Origin: Polytrichum commune
Taxonomy: Eukaryota > Streptophyta > Polytrichopsida > Polytrichales > Polytrichaceae
Assembly: GCA_950295325.1 (NCBI GenBank)
Contig: OX485803.1
Location: forward strand, 67,535,554 to 67,599,553
Direction: 5' to 3'
DNA: 64,000 nucleotides
The notes under the pieces were generated by a model. It made no database searches. It saw nothing but the letters and a program-made list of their open reading frames with translations, and was not told where the DNA came from. Below are positions 1 to 10,641 of the stretch, piece after piece; position 1 is the first letter of the stretch; each line of letters starts with the position of its first letter. The translations under genes and the position numbers were made by a program.

Positions 1-540
1 TGACATGGACTACAAACTGACACCTAATTCTTAGTCCTACACAAATAGGCATGTAAGTATAATTATAACTCTTGTGAAGAAACACACCAGACATATGGAG
101 TAGTTTATTTCTACACATAAACAAAGAACTTTAAGCATAACATAAATACAACCTGGGACTTCCACGGGCGAACGCCCGTGAGGGCTCCCAAGTAGTGGGC
201 GGAGTCACCCACTGTAACAAACCTCTCACAGGTTTGTCACCTACTTTCACAATCACAATTATCAATCCAAATGACAAGTTTAACACTCAGTTTATTTTCC
301 TTGTAACGTCAAATTACAATCCTAGGCCAAGTAGGTCTTGGTCTAAGCTCAACCACCCGACCATAGGAGAGAGACAAAAAAGATCCTCTCTCCTCCCCCG
401 AGCTTCCTCTTATGCCGAAGCACTACATTCACTTTCTATTTTTTCATATAGTAAAAGTATTCTATTTATAGCTCTATCTTCTAGTTCTACTATGAATCTG
501 TTATCTTTGGTTCTTCTAGAACCTTCTCCCATCTCTTATC
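1..540. other. Non-coding flank with a GC-rich palindrome
   Basis: No gene is seen; the open frame at 195-572 shows no family resemblance. At 163-180 there is a palindrome CACGGGCG-AA-CGCCCGTG followed by a GTGGGCGGAGTC motif. A related block recurs at 17,794-17,840, on the other side of the CACTA element, so this is probably part of a dispersed repeat. Confidence 0.5.
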
Positions 541-660
541 TCAATCTCACTCTTCCAATTGGAATTGTCTAATACCAATTGGATTCATCTATCCTTCTTT
601 CTAGTTGGAACTATCTAATTCCAACTTGGTTCATTCAACCATTCTTCTAGTTGGAACGGT
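540..660. repeat. Left half of a short-palindrome array
   Basis: Units such as TTGGAATTGTCTAATACCAA, GTTGGAACTATCTAATTCCAAC and GTTGGAACGGT follow each other at intervals of about 50 bases. Each is a small inverted repeat around a TCTAAT core. The series continues at 16,921-17,183, so the CACTA element inserted into one continuous array. Confidence 0.7.
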
Positions 661-690
661 CACTATGCCAAATACAGGCTTTTTTGACTG
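661..690 (+). repeat. CACTA left terminal inverted repeat
   Basis: The first 18 bases match the right end exactly. The similarity continues imperfectly through the following T-rich stretch, to roughly 28-30 bases. Confidence 0.93.
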
Positions 691-699
691 GGGTTTTCG

Positions 700-1400
700 A
701 CTAAAAATGGTATAAAACCAGGTACTTGACTAGGACTACTGTAGTGGCAAAGTGAGTCAAATGCTTGTCAGGTCGGACCAGTCGCTTGCAACAAGTTGAC
801 TATGGTTTATTATGTGGGCATTTCGTTCCCTATGCACGTTCCCAATGACCTTTTGGGACCTCGATTGGCACCGCCCTTGGGACCTCCTGTGTCTCGACTA
901 CATATAGTCAAGTATTGTTGACTACCAGTAGTAAACATGTAGTGCCCACTCTAGTAAAGATAGTTATAATATCTTGACTATACCTAGTAAAAGCTTAGTC
1001 ATGTCAATAATTATGTCGCTTCACTAAGTCTAGTCATAATGATTTGTGTATAATCCAAATAAAACATAGTCATCTTTGCTACAACGTTCCACTATATTTA
1101 GTCACATTGGTGTGACTAAGATTAGTCAAGGGATTGTTCATGGTGGACACTCCTGGGTTTACCTTGACTAAAACTAGTCACACAATTGGCATTCAGCTGG
1201 CCTTAAAGATTGTCTTCTTCACTACTTGCAATCGTTTTAGTAATTGTTGTCAATTGGAAACTACTACGCATAGTCAACTCTCCTCATTCACTTTAGTCTT
1301 GCATTCTAGATTCATGACTGACTCTAGTCAGCCCATGTAAATTGTTCTGGTCTTCATTTTTAGCATTGCTATCACAAGTAGTCAAATTAATACGACTAGT
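700..1400. promoter_or_regulatory. Left subterminal TGACTA/TAGTCA motif array
   Basis: I count about 16 exact TGACTA or TAGTCA hexamers in both orientations between 721 and 1,385. In En/Spm elements the subterminal 200-700 bases carry many copies of a short motif bound by the TnpA protein, and this array fits that role. Binding itself is inferred. Confidence 0.75.
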
Positions 1401-1603
1401 GATAGAATTAGATGCATATCCATGTATGTGCAATCTGTACTACATGTATAACAAGCTCAGCTGCGACATGCGCAAACATTCTATAGAAACATTCACTTCT
1501 GGCAATCCATACACTGGTTCAAAAAGCATTTTATATTCAAAATAATCGTTCCTGGGTGTAGTCCTCCCATAAGCACATGCGGGTTCCTAGAACTAGTTCA
1601 AAA

Positions 1604-4600
1604 CTAAACTGGTGGAGGCCGGCGCAAACATTCTGTGGGCCACAAAATAAACTGACCAACGGCATCACCGATTTTCGAGACCGGTGGATCATCTAGCATT
1701 AAGGGTTTATATAGCACATATCCGTCATCGTAGCTCTGCAGCACTGCCAAGGACACAGTTCCTTCAGCAATTACTACTCCGTGCAAAGTCCCCCCCGGAA
1801 GAGTCGTGACCCTCCCTTCCCCTACTAGAAGAGATTCCTCATCAACTCCTATTCCCATGATCTGTACTACGTCTCCTGCTACAAAGGGTAGCATTGCTTC
1901 AACCTCCTTCAATGTTTCTTTCTCCTACAAAGAAATTGACATGCTTCGGAGTTAGTATGAGCTACAACCATGGATACATGACTTGTCATTTGATTAATAA
2001 TAGGGGTGACATTCAGAAAGTCAAGCATTGTCAACTACCAGTAGTAAACATGTAGTGCCCACTCTGCTAAATATATTTACGACATGTTGACTAGACCTAG
2101 TCAAGCATTAGTCTAGAGCTAGTCACGGGTTAGTCAATCATTAGTCACTGGTTAGTAAAGTATTAGTCTGGTTAGTCAACCATTAGTCACTGGTTAGTCA
2201 AGCATTAGTCAATGGCTAGTCAAGCATTGGTCAAACATTAGTCACGAGTTAGTAAAGCATTGGACAAGGATTGGACAAGGATTAGACAAGCATTAGACAA
2301 GCATGTATCAAGCATAAGTCAAGCATAAGTCATTGTCCTACCTTTGAGATTTTTGATGCACCTTTCTTGGGGAGCCGCTTCTTGCCAATCTTCTCCGATT
2401 CCTTTTCCACTACATGCTTGGCTCGTAATTTCCAGGGCATTTGCGGTGACTGCATTCCAACCTGTAGCTTCTGCAACTCCGTGGCCCGCGCCCTCTTCTT
2501 CGGAGTGAATGCAACATCGCTAGCCACCTTCTCCCTCGAGCCGGAGCTTACCTCCTGATCGTTCTGAGTCTCCAACTCTGCAACCTCCTGCTGAGTGGGA
2601 CCTTCGTCTTCTGCCTTCCGTTTCTTTCCCTGTTCAAAGTATCCACCCCAGTAGCATTTAGTCTAGCAAATTCATATCACTCCAAAGCTAGCCAACTTTG
2701 CGCTAAGAATGAACTTCACATTTCATACTCGAGTGCTCAACAACATTAGCTACTACTACTCACGACATGATCTCTACTTTACTATGTTGTCGTCACAAAC
2801 TCTATGTTTAAAATGTCTTTGTAGTCACCTCTTGCTCATGTGTAGTGTGTGCGTGTACCACATGAGCTTCGTCAATGTGAGGAGTATCTTCTCTTGAATG
2901 TCCCTTGGATTTTGGTGAGGCCAAATTCTGGTTTCGGAACTACACAACATGGGCAACAATACGACCTTAATGTTTAGGATTTAGCAGTCATAGCACGTGA
3001 ACTCTACCAATGCATTGAAACCAGTTTGAGGGCTGGAATTAAAAACGTACCGAATTGGGCAAGCACTCGGTGCTACACGTGTTCGGAGTTGACTGCAGAT
3101 GCTCGAAAGACGAAGGCTTCTGCACATTGGATGTAGTAGGGTCTGGAACAGCTGGTATATTTAGTGCTGTCATGATTGCCTTCATACTGGCCTCCATCCC
3201 AACCATTCGGGTATAGAAGTCGCGTTTCATCGACTTGAATTCCATTGCCAGGGACGACGATGGCTCCCGCACTCCGCTTCCACTACCCGACATGTGGGAC
3301 ACATTTGGCGTGCCTGCCGGCTGCTTCTTGCGAGATTTTTGGCGTAGCATCTCCAACTCTATCTCCTCGCGGCTTGGATCCCGTTGCAACTCTGCTGCCT
3401 GCACCAAGACCCTCTTGCATTGCATTCCATTAATCAGACATAAATATAGTTACAGAGTTTCATATATACGCATAAACAAGTTCTGAAGTGCTGAGGAACT
3501 TCAGAACTAGTTGACTACCACTACACCAATGGTTGACTAGAACATTACTACTAGTTCTGTGAATGTTGACTAAATTCTTACTAGGTATGACTAAAATATG
3601 ACTAAAGCATGACAAGAGTAGAAACTTGGGAGAGTTACTTACCAGATTTGCCGTTACCTCCCCCTCGGACCTGCCTGCATGGGAAAGTCGCTTCAGTTGA
3701 GCGCGATTTAGAGTGAGTGTCTCCGCTTGCTTTACCTTCTTCTCGTCTGCGATTAGTGCTGAGAGGTTGACCCAATGGTCTTGCCTGATGTGCTTTGGTT
3801 TCTCTCTGCTAGCGACCATTAATTTTTTCATGGCATACCTCTTCATCTTCAACTGTGATTTCATATTTGCATGGAAGGACCACTCTGTGACGTGCCCAAT
3901 GCCGCCTTCATACTCAAAGGTATTATCCACCCTCTTCTTGACGTTCAACAACGTCATTGCATTGTGGTCGTTGTAGTTGTCCACACTGAAGTCCAAGTCA
4001 ACTGCATGGCCTCGTAGGCATTTCAGCCATAAGTGACGGTTTCCCCCGCATGGATTTCCCTTCGTATCCACTTCCACTGTGTATCGTTTTCTTCCATGTT
4101 GCTCTCGAACCGGTGCTTCCTGTTGCAATCGTCGTGTATGTAGTCGCCTCCGGTGGCGTTTGTCAGCTTCCGAGCTGCGTGGAAGATCATCGAACTCTCC
4201 CCCCGCAACTACCTCTGGACTGAGCTTAGCCGCAAGATGTTGCTTTTGAGCCCTCTGTACCTTCAACATCTCCAACTCCTTGCTCATAATCTTTAGGTCC
4301 ATGCTTGCATAGTCGTCCAGCCCAAGCTCAGAGGTCCTACCAGAAGAACGTGAACCATCGAACCTCCTTGCTGGCGGTGGTGCAAAATCCTCCAGTAGGC
4401 TTTCCTCCTCCAGAAAGTCATGCTCGTCCCCATCGTTAGATGACCACGTCACACTAGTCGACATGTTACGTGCTTCCTTTCGTATTGCGGAGTCTTGTTG
4501 ACTAATTGCGCGTGGCACCGCAAATTTAGCACCTGAAGGTTGTGAAGGCGGAGAACGTGCTGAAGCGGGTGTGTTGTTCACACTATAGGGCCTTCTGGTT

Positions 4601-7600
4601 TCCCACTTCGTCGGCTCGGACAATTCAGATTTCCCCTGCACATGTGGATTCATTGACTTATTCCAGGTTCTATGCACATAACTCAAGCCTTGCCATAAAA
4701 ATATAGGGAGATGACCCTGGACTCCTAGTTCTCAAATTGCTAAGCTTACTAACAGTTGAGATAATGCATAAGCTGAACCAACACCTGACATTGTTTGCAA
4801 CATTAGAACTGGAGTACATACACGCACCTTTGCAGGAGCTTTAGGAGCTGGAGAAGTTCGCAACACTGCTTCCGAGTTCCTTCTGGTCCTCCTCCCCTCT
4901 TCGTCTAATGCCTGTAGTTCCTATGCAATAGTTAGTACTTCCATACTTTACTAGTACCAATTTAAAATGTTCAATGATCATACTAGTGTTTGTCACCTTC
5001 TGCACACATTGTGACAAAAAATAGTCAAGTTATGCAGTTGAATGACTAACATCAGAAGTCTAGAAGCTAAGAAATCTAGAGAGGTATGTTGTTGCTCTCC
5101 GGGAAATCTAGAGAGGGATGTTGTTGTTTCTACATGCCAGAAAATGTGCAAGGTCACTGAATGGAAGTTGTACCAAAGCAAAAGTGTAATCTGCTCATGC
5201 CCTTCTCAGAAATGCCTACTCACATATCATGATGTCGACTTGAGCATATCAAATCAAAGTACCAATACAAATGATTGACTTCAGAGTCCCCATTTGCAAA
5301 CCTACACATAATAATCTAACTTGCTAATCATTTAACAGATTAACATGCCAACTATCTGGATTATAGGGAAAGACACCAACAAGTAACCTTTTACTTATGT
5401 TGATCGATTACAAAGTTGCTTCTTCACAGGTTGCCAAGCTAGCCAAAACAGGCAAATCAAACATCCTCAAGTTCCATCACAGAAGTCCAAGCTGAACTTG
5501 AAGCTTCTTCACCTCGGGCATTGAGAAATTTCAACACACTTGAACCCCGACTAACTTATTATTGATCTCCTTAAACTCGAGTTAGACATAGCCCTCATTA
5601 ACATACCTCCATCAACACAGCCATCCTTCGAAGTTGGAGCTAACTTGAAGTCCCATGACCTTCAAAACTAACAAAGTCCGAGCTTCACGAAGCTTCACGA
5701 CCCTGCTGCTGCTGGACCTCAATCAAGTTTTCCACAAAACAACAAATGCACAGAAACAGTTCATGCACAAGTTTTCGGAGTGACTGGCAGGGGAAACAGG
5801 TGAGAGACAGGGGTATTGGTGTGGATGGTGGTTGATCTCCTTAAACTCGAGTTAGACATAGCCCTCATTAACATACCTCCATCAACACAGCCATCCTTCG
5901 AAGTTGGAGCTAACTTGAAGTCCCATGACCTTCAAAACTAACAAAGTCCGAGCTTCACGAAGCTTCACGACCCTGCTGCTGCAGGACCTCAATCAAGTTT
6001 TCCACAAAACAACAAATGCACAGAAACAGTTCATGCACAAGTTTTCGGAGTGACTGGCAGGGGAAACAGGTGAGAGACAGGGGTATTGGTGTGGATGGTG
6101 GTTGTAACTTGTGTAAGTGGTGGTGCAATGTTTTTTTGCATACACCAACGCTCACTGCCTGGATGAGGCGATGATGAAAGTAAATGTATCCATCACATGA
6201 AAACTACAGTTACTCATCAGGTTAGTTTCCATGTGGAATCTGCATTTCCACTAGAATCTGGTGGCCACTATATTTGAGTGGCATGTGGTTTGGTGTTTAC
6301 CCAAGAACAGATACCAAAAAAATAAGTGTTTAAAAGAGATTGGACTGTGTACTTAAAATATGATAACCATTCTGTTTTCATTATCAAAGTGAAGAGTCTC
6401 ATGCTCAGAGGATAATATGTAGGTGTTGGGGAACTATATGCAAACTATAGATGCAAAGCACCCATGATTTCTACACTCTGGTGATATTATACTCTGGTCC
6501 ATTCCATCCAACATTTCTCAAATTAAAGGATCAAAACTATAAGCTACCACGCAAAAGAGTGAATCAAACATATTAGGTTACCAGAGCTCTCTGACAACTT
6601 TCTTGCTCCTGGCCCTCACATGCACAACCTATTACGACATTCACAAACATTTTATTAGCCAAGGCTGTTATAGGATCAATCTCCTGGTTGAAAGCAGAAT
6701 TGGAATAAAAGAAAGAGCAAAAGTAAATGAGCATTATATCCCCATTGCATCCAAAACCCATTGCACATCAAAGCCAGAGAGTAGACAAAGCAACACCACA
6801 ATGCAACATCTGCCAGCAAACCAGAATGGCAAAGAAAGGCACTGCAGAAAGATAACCATTTAGTTCGTGAAATAACTGAATGCGTGCTGAGAAGGAATGG
6901 TGAGAACTTGTAGCATCTTCTTGAGTACTCACAGTGTCAATCAGAATACTCAGAATGTTCCAAAAAGTGCTCAAAAGGCAGAGCACGTGAAAGGGGGGAA
7001 AAACTACAATGCTTGCACCCGTTAATTAACAGCTAACTTTACAGAAACCCATACATATGGAGAACCCCACGCAAGTCAAAGCTTGGGGGAACCTTCATTA
7101 TGCTGGACACAGTTGATTCCACTGTCACCTGATTCCATACGGTTCACTATGTGGTTTCAAAATTTTCATCCACGTAATCATTGACCTTCCTTGACATGCT
7201 GCCTGCGAAGCCCTATCTGCACATTTTGGACCTCAAGTGAACTTCACTCTCCAGGTGCTGTTTCACGATCGATTAGTCTCTGCGGATGGGGTGCGGAGTA
7301 GGGAGGAGCAGCAGCAGGAGGTGGAGGCAATGTGGCAGGCCTTATGGATCTCATAGCCGACGACCTCAATTTCACCATGGATCGCAACTGTTGTACACAG
7401 TGGATTCAGAAGAAACTAAATCTCTCAACCCTAGACCCTAAAGCCTGGAAATGTTGAGGCTGGAGACTTTAGGGTTGCAAGAGAAAACAGCCTTTGAGTA
7501 AAGATGAAGATGAATACTTACCTGGATACGAGCTTGATCCAACAGGGACGTCGGAGATGGTGCTCTCCGTGACCTCGTGATCCTCGAAAACTCCCCCACC

Positions 7601-7932
7601 TGGTGTGATACCTGCGGACGACCAGCTCCTTGTTTTTTGGGATGCCTGCCTTTCTCCGCCTTCAGTACTCCGACTTCATTTGCAAGCGCATGTAACCCTA
7701 ACGCCTCAAGCTTCTTGTTGTTGCTCTCTATCCTCTTCAAGCGAGCAGCCTCGTATGCCGTTAGGGGAACCTGTGTTTCTTGCAAGGCCTTGCTTGGTGA
7801 TTCGCCGGCCTCACTGTCGCTGCTACTTTCGGCGCCCTCACTCTTGCTCCATGGTCCGCTCTCACTACCGCTTATTGTGTCGCCCTCACTAGTCTCATAG
7901 CTAGCATTCTCAAACCCATCTTCCGTGTCCAT
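1604..7932 (-). CDS. TnpA-like CACTA accessory transposase (multi-exon)
   Basis: By family analogy the product binds the subterminal motifs and assists transposition. Reading on the minus strand, exons with canonical GT/AG sites are 7932-7522 (ATG start, acidic Ser/Glu-rich, then a TAYEAARLKRIE helix), 4920-4828, 4635-3643, 3398-3051, 2629-2342 and 1924-1604 (stop). Every exon is a multiple of three and all introns are phase 0, giving about 817 residues. The 4635-3643 exon carries the conserved block with GHAVDLDF and DHWVNLSALI, typical of plant Ptta/En/Spm proteins. The 3398-3051 exon (SREEIELEMLRQ) looks coiled-coil. The last exon ends with IGDAVGQFILWPTECL, matching the C-terminal TNP1/EN/SPM domain. 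The 2.6-kb first intron may hide another exon: 7379-7235 is open after an AG, but its donor phase does not fit. The promoter would lie just above 7,932, so the gene diverges from tnp2. Confidence 0.85.
2085..2330. repeat. Dense TAGTCA cluster in the last TnpA intron
   Basis: Tandem units of the type (A/G)TTAGTCA(A/C) repeat every 10-14 bases; 11 exact TGACTA/TAGTCA hexamers fall in 2,090-2,250. The cluster lies in the intron between exons 2629-2342 and 1924-1604 and decays into GGACAAG/TAGACAAGCAT units toward 2,330. It is the densest copy of the subterminal motif in the element. Confidence 0.8.
5562..6104. repeat. Two-copy tandem repeat, 270-bp unit
   Basis: Positions 5,562-5,831 are repeated head to tail at 5,832-6,104. 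The only difference I noticed is CTGCTGCTGCTGG against CTGCTGCTGCAGG near 5,714/5,984. The array sits in the first TnpA-like intron and has no recognisable product. Near-identity means the duplication is younger than most of the surrounding sequence. Confidence 0.93.
6105..7520. other. Rest of the long first TnpA-like intron
   Basis: No transposase similarity is visible. A minus-strand stretch at 7379-7235 follows an AG, is open for about 47 codons and is proline/alanine-rich (RPATLPPPPAAAPPYSA). It could be a further exon or a captured piece, but its donor phase does not fit the next exon. Confidence 0.4.
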
Positions 7933-8139
7933 GACTCAACAACCCGAAGCTCCAGAGGAAGGGATGGGTGGTGTCAGTTGGTATGTAAATTATCCACGCC
8001 ATTGTTGCAGGCTTGGTTTTTCTACTCCAACCAATTATCAGGTTGTTGAACGCTACACCTACACTGGATGCGCAAGCACTACAGTAGTTCACTTAGGTGG
8101 CAGTCGGGGATCGTTTGGAATGTCGAGGCAGTACCGAAC

Positions 8140-8240
8140 GGTGGATGGCGGGGAAGGAAGGGAGGGAGGTTAGGGTGCGGTGAATGGCGGGGAGGGAGGG
8201 AGGGAGGCTAGGGTGCTCTCGATGGCGGGTAGGGTTAAGG
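8140..8240 (+). repeat. G-rich duplicated segment with a G-quadruplex motif
   Basis: An ATGGCGGGGAGGGAGGGAGG-type unit occurs twice (about 8,146-8,175 and 8,184-8,215) and a third, shortened ATGGCGGGTAGGG follows. Positions 8,189-8,204 read GGGG-A-GGG-A-GGG-A-GGG, a textbook four-run G-quadruplex pattern. It lies about 210-310 bases upstream of the TnpA-like start codon, in the probable promoter. Confidence 0.75.
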
Positions 8241-8567
8241 CCAGTTTAGGGTCATTGACCGTTAGTCTTCACTTTATTTTAAATTTGAATCAAACATATT
8301 TTCAGACTGCACTCATTTCTTATCTTCTTTAGTGTGCCCTTTATAAATAAATTTTTTTTTCATTAGATTCATGTAGATTCCGAGCCGAGCCGTTGAATAT
8401 AAATGTGTCCACCAAGTTATGCCTGATTAATAGACTTTCGGTGGGTTTCTGGAGACTTCGCCCGTCATTGCTATGTGGGATAGAAAATCGAAATTGAGAT
8501 AAATCATCTAATGGAAGATTCTTGTGGGTTTTGGATGGCAGGTCTTGTTATTATGTGGGGTTCATCG

Positions 8568-9190
8568 ATGATTCCTAACAATGTACCACTGATGACTCCC
8601 AGCAAGAGCTGGCCTTACTTTGACCCTGAGTACGACACTATGAGCTCTCTCATAGATCCCCCTGAGTAAGTATATCTGTGGTTTCTCTTTCAGTTGGAGC
8701 ACCTCTTCAAATGAAATACAACTTGATTTTTAGAATGGAATGGTCAATGTCATGTTCAAGTTAGTTCAATTGCTTGCTCTCACCTGTGCAGGGTCGTGAT
8801 TGACAATGATTAAGACAAAGACGCCACACTTGTAAAGGTATATTTCTCATCAATCCTTATTGTTTTCTAAGGATTATATATGCCCTATTGTTCAATTTTC
8901 AGACTGCACTCTGCCTGTCAGTGCTTTTCTCCTGACTGAGAATTTCAACAAAACTTAACTCATATCAGGAGGCTCTCAGTAATGAGCCAATTTATGAAAT
9001 AGTTGTGCTGACTCTTGCCAGGTGGATAGAGTGATACCTGGTAATTGTAGAGGTCGTTACAGCTCAAAAGACAAAGCGATTTCTCCTTTGTGCTGCGAGC
9101 TCAAAGACAATAAAGGGATGTCTGTCGATAGGTTGGGTGGACACATTCTGCAAAGTGCTCGGGAAGAGTTTGGGACGAATTCTTCATGAA
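8568..9190 (+). pseudogene. Captured fragment of an ACT-domain-repeat (ACR) gene
   Basis: An exon-like segment 8568-8665 starts with ATG and reads through SWPYFDPEYDTMSSLIDPPE to a GTAAGT donor. A second, 8792-8837, joins in phase and reads VVIDND-stop-DKDATLVK. Plant ACR proteins begin with exactly this pattern: an EYE/EYD segment, then PPRVVIDN...ATLVKVDS. A third segment after an AG at 9,021 begins with VDRV and ends with a DNKGMSV...HILQSAR...FGTNSS stretch resembling the end of the first ACT domain, apparently with the middle deleted. ACR proteins are plant ACT-repeat proteins, probably amino-acid sensors. The in-frame TAA at 8810-8812 and the deletion make this a non-functional piece carried by the transposon. 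Confidence 0.7.
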
Positions 9191-9750
9191 GAACCAAGGG
9201 CCAGCATAGGTTTTGCATCAGTGGTGATTTCCTGAATTCGTTATGGGAAGAGATAATGCTCTCCATCTGAAGTTTCTAGGATGAATCACATATTCAACCC
9301 ACTCAGAAAATGTCATGATGGTCGTACAAGTTGTTTACAAAATTCTAAATGATGTGCGTAATTTCTTCCTGATTGAATCTGGCTTGCCAGTTGGCTGGGT
9401 CAACCTTAATGATCATAATCGTTAATTTGCCAGGTGGATAGAGTGATTTGCCATAGCTGTAGATGAAATATTGCCATTCAAACCTCCTGCTCTACTTTCA
9501 CTCGGATTTTATCGTCATGTTTCTCATGGGCGTTATGGTCAGCTTTAAGAGTCATCAATAATCACAATGTAGGCGGCTTTTAGTGCGAAAAATATGAAAC
9601 GGATGTGCAGACTCGTGGGTTGATTGTCGGATATTTCTTTCTGTAGATTCTCAATTGACAACATTATCACGCATCAGCTGACCTGAGATATGGCTTACTG
9701 ACTCTCCTGTGAAAGACTGTTTGTTAACATTTTGATTTTTGTGTGGCCAG

Positions 9751-10641
9751 GCTACAAAGGTCTACTGTTTTGTGCACAAGGCGCCAGTATGTGCAGATTG
9801 TATATGCTTTCCAGAGCACCACCTTTGTGTGGTATTGCCCACTACCATTCTGATTAGATTTTAGCTTCACACTTATTTTTTGATCTTTTAAAAGAGATAA
9901 CATACCAGTCAAGTTTGTTCCAATGAGAATCACAACCATATGTTTTCCAATGTCCTGGTGGTGACATGTGAGCTAATTATCAGTACTCAGAAGTTCAAGC
10001 AACTAAGTCGTCAGAGTGTCTAGCACATTGTTACCTGACGAAAAAGTTTATTTGTATTACTCGGTGAATGTTGGAGATTTCCCTATAACCGTGTATTTTG
10101 ATGAAGAGTCAATGTCCAAGATCAAAATTTTGTCAACTGGTTCCTTGTGTAGGTCAGAACATATTCAGACTGGGTGATAGACAGCGACTATGACTGGCCA
10201 CCAAAATGCTGCGCATGCCAGGCTGTTCTGGTAGAGGAGGATGCAAATGTAACTCGCCTTGGGTGTCTACGTAAGTTTCAAAGGGTTTATCTTCCAGTCG
10301 ACTTTATCCAATGCCTACAACAAAATATCTTCCATGGCTTTGAGAATATCAACTAAATAAGTGGAACAATTTAACTACTATATCCATTTGATTATTTTGT
10401 ATGACTTGAAACCATTCAACTGTACAATACTATTATAAACATGTAAGCCATCTGATCTGATCTAATTCCAGTGCCATGTGCTATGTTTATATGTATCTAT
10501 GCCTGTGATGAAACTGAGGCTAACAACATTGCTTCCTGGACTTTAGACAATCTGCACACAACCTGCTTGGAGTCTCATTTGGAAAAGTTTCCTCCACATA
10601 CAGCGCCTGCTGGCTATGTTTGCCCAATCTGCCCTACTGCT
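9751..10641 (+). CDS. Captured ZFPL1-type zinc-finger exons inside the CACTA element
   Basis: Three exons with canonical splice sites and matching phases remain open: 9751-9831 (27 codons, ATKVYCFVHKAPVCADCICF...), 10153-10270 and 10547-10641. Joined they give 98 residues without a stop. They match the N-terminal half of ZFPL1, a conserved cis-Golgi protein: VRTYSDWVID, YDWPPKCCACQAVL, VTRLGCLH, then FPPHTAPAGYVCPIC. Both Cys/His zinc-binding clusters are covered. The first coding exon (MVVCKCRK in the family) and everything after the second finger, including the membrane anchor, are absent. No start codon precedes exon 1 in frame, so any product would need a chimeric transcript. This is a transduplicated host fragment; whether it is expressed or selected is unknown. 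Confidence 0.85.

Noticed and set aside
2085-2330. CRISPR-like spaced repeats
   Set aside because: The spacing is short and irregular, the repeats are the CACTA subterminal motif, and the genome is a plant's.
4636-4686. Start of the TnpA-like protein at 4686
   Set aside because: A clean acceptor (CATGTGCAG) at 4,636 and a phase-matched upstream exon at 4920-4828 show this stretch is intron.
10471-10546. Exon start at the ATG near 10,471 in the ZFPL1-type fragment
   Set aside because: The acceptor before 10,547 restores the family sequence LGCLH-NLHTTC exactly in phase, so 10,471-10,546 is intron.
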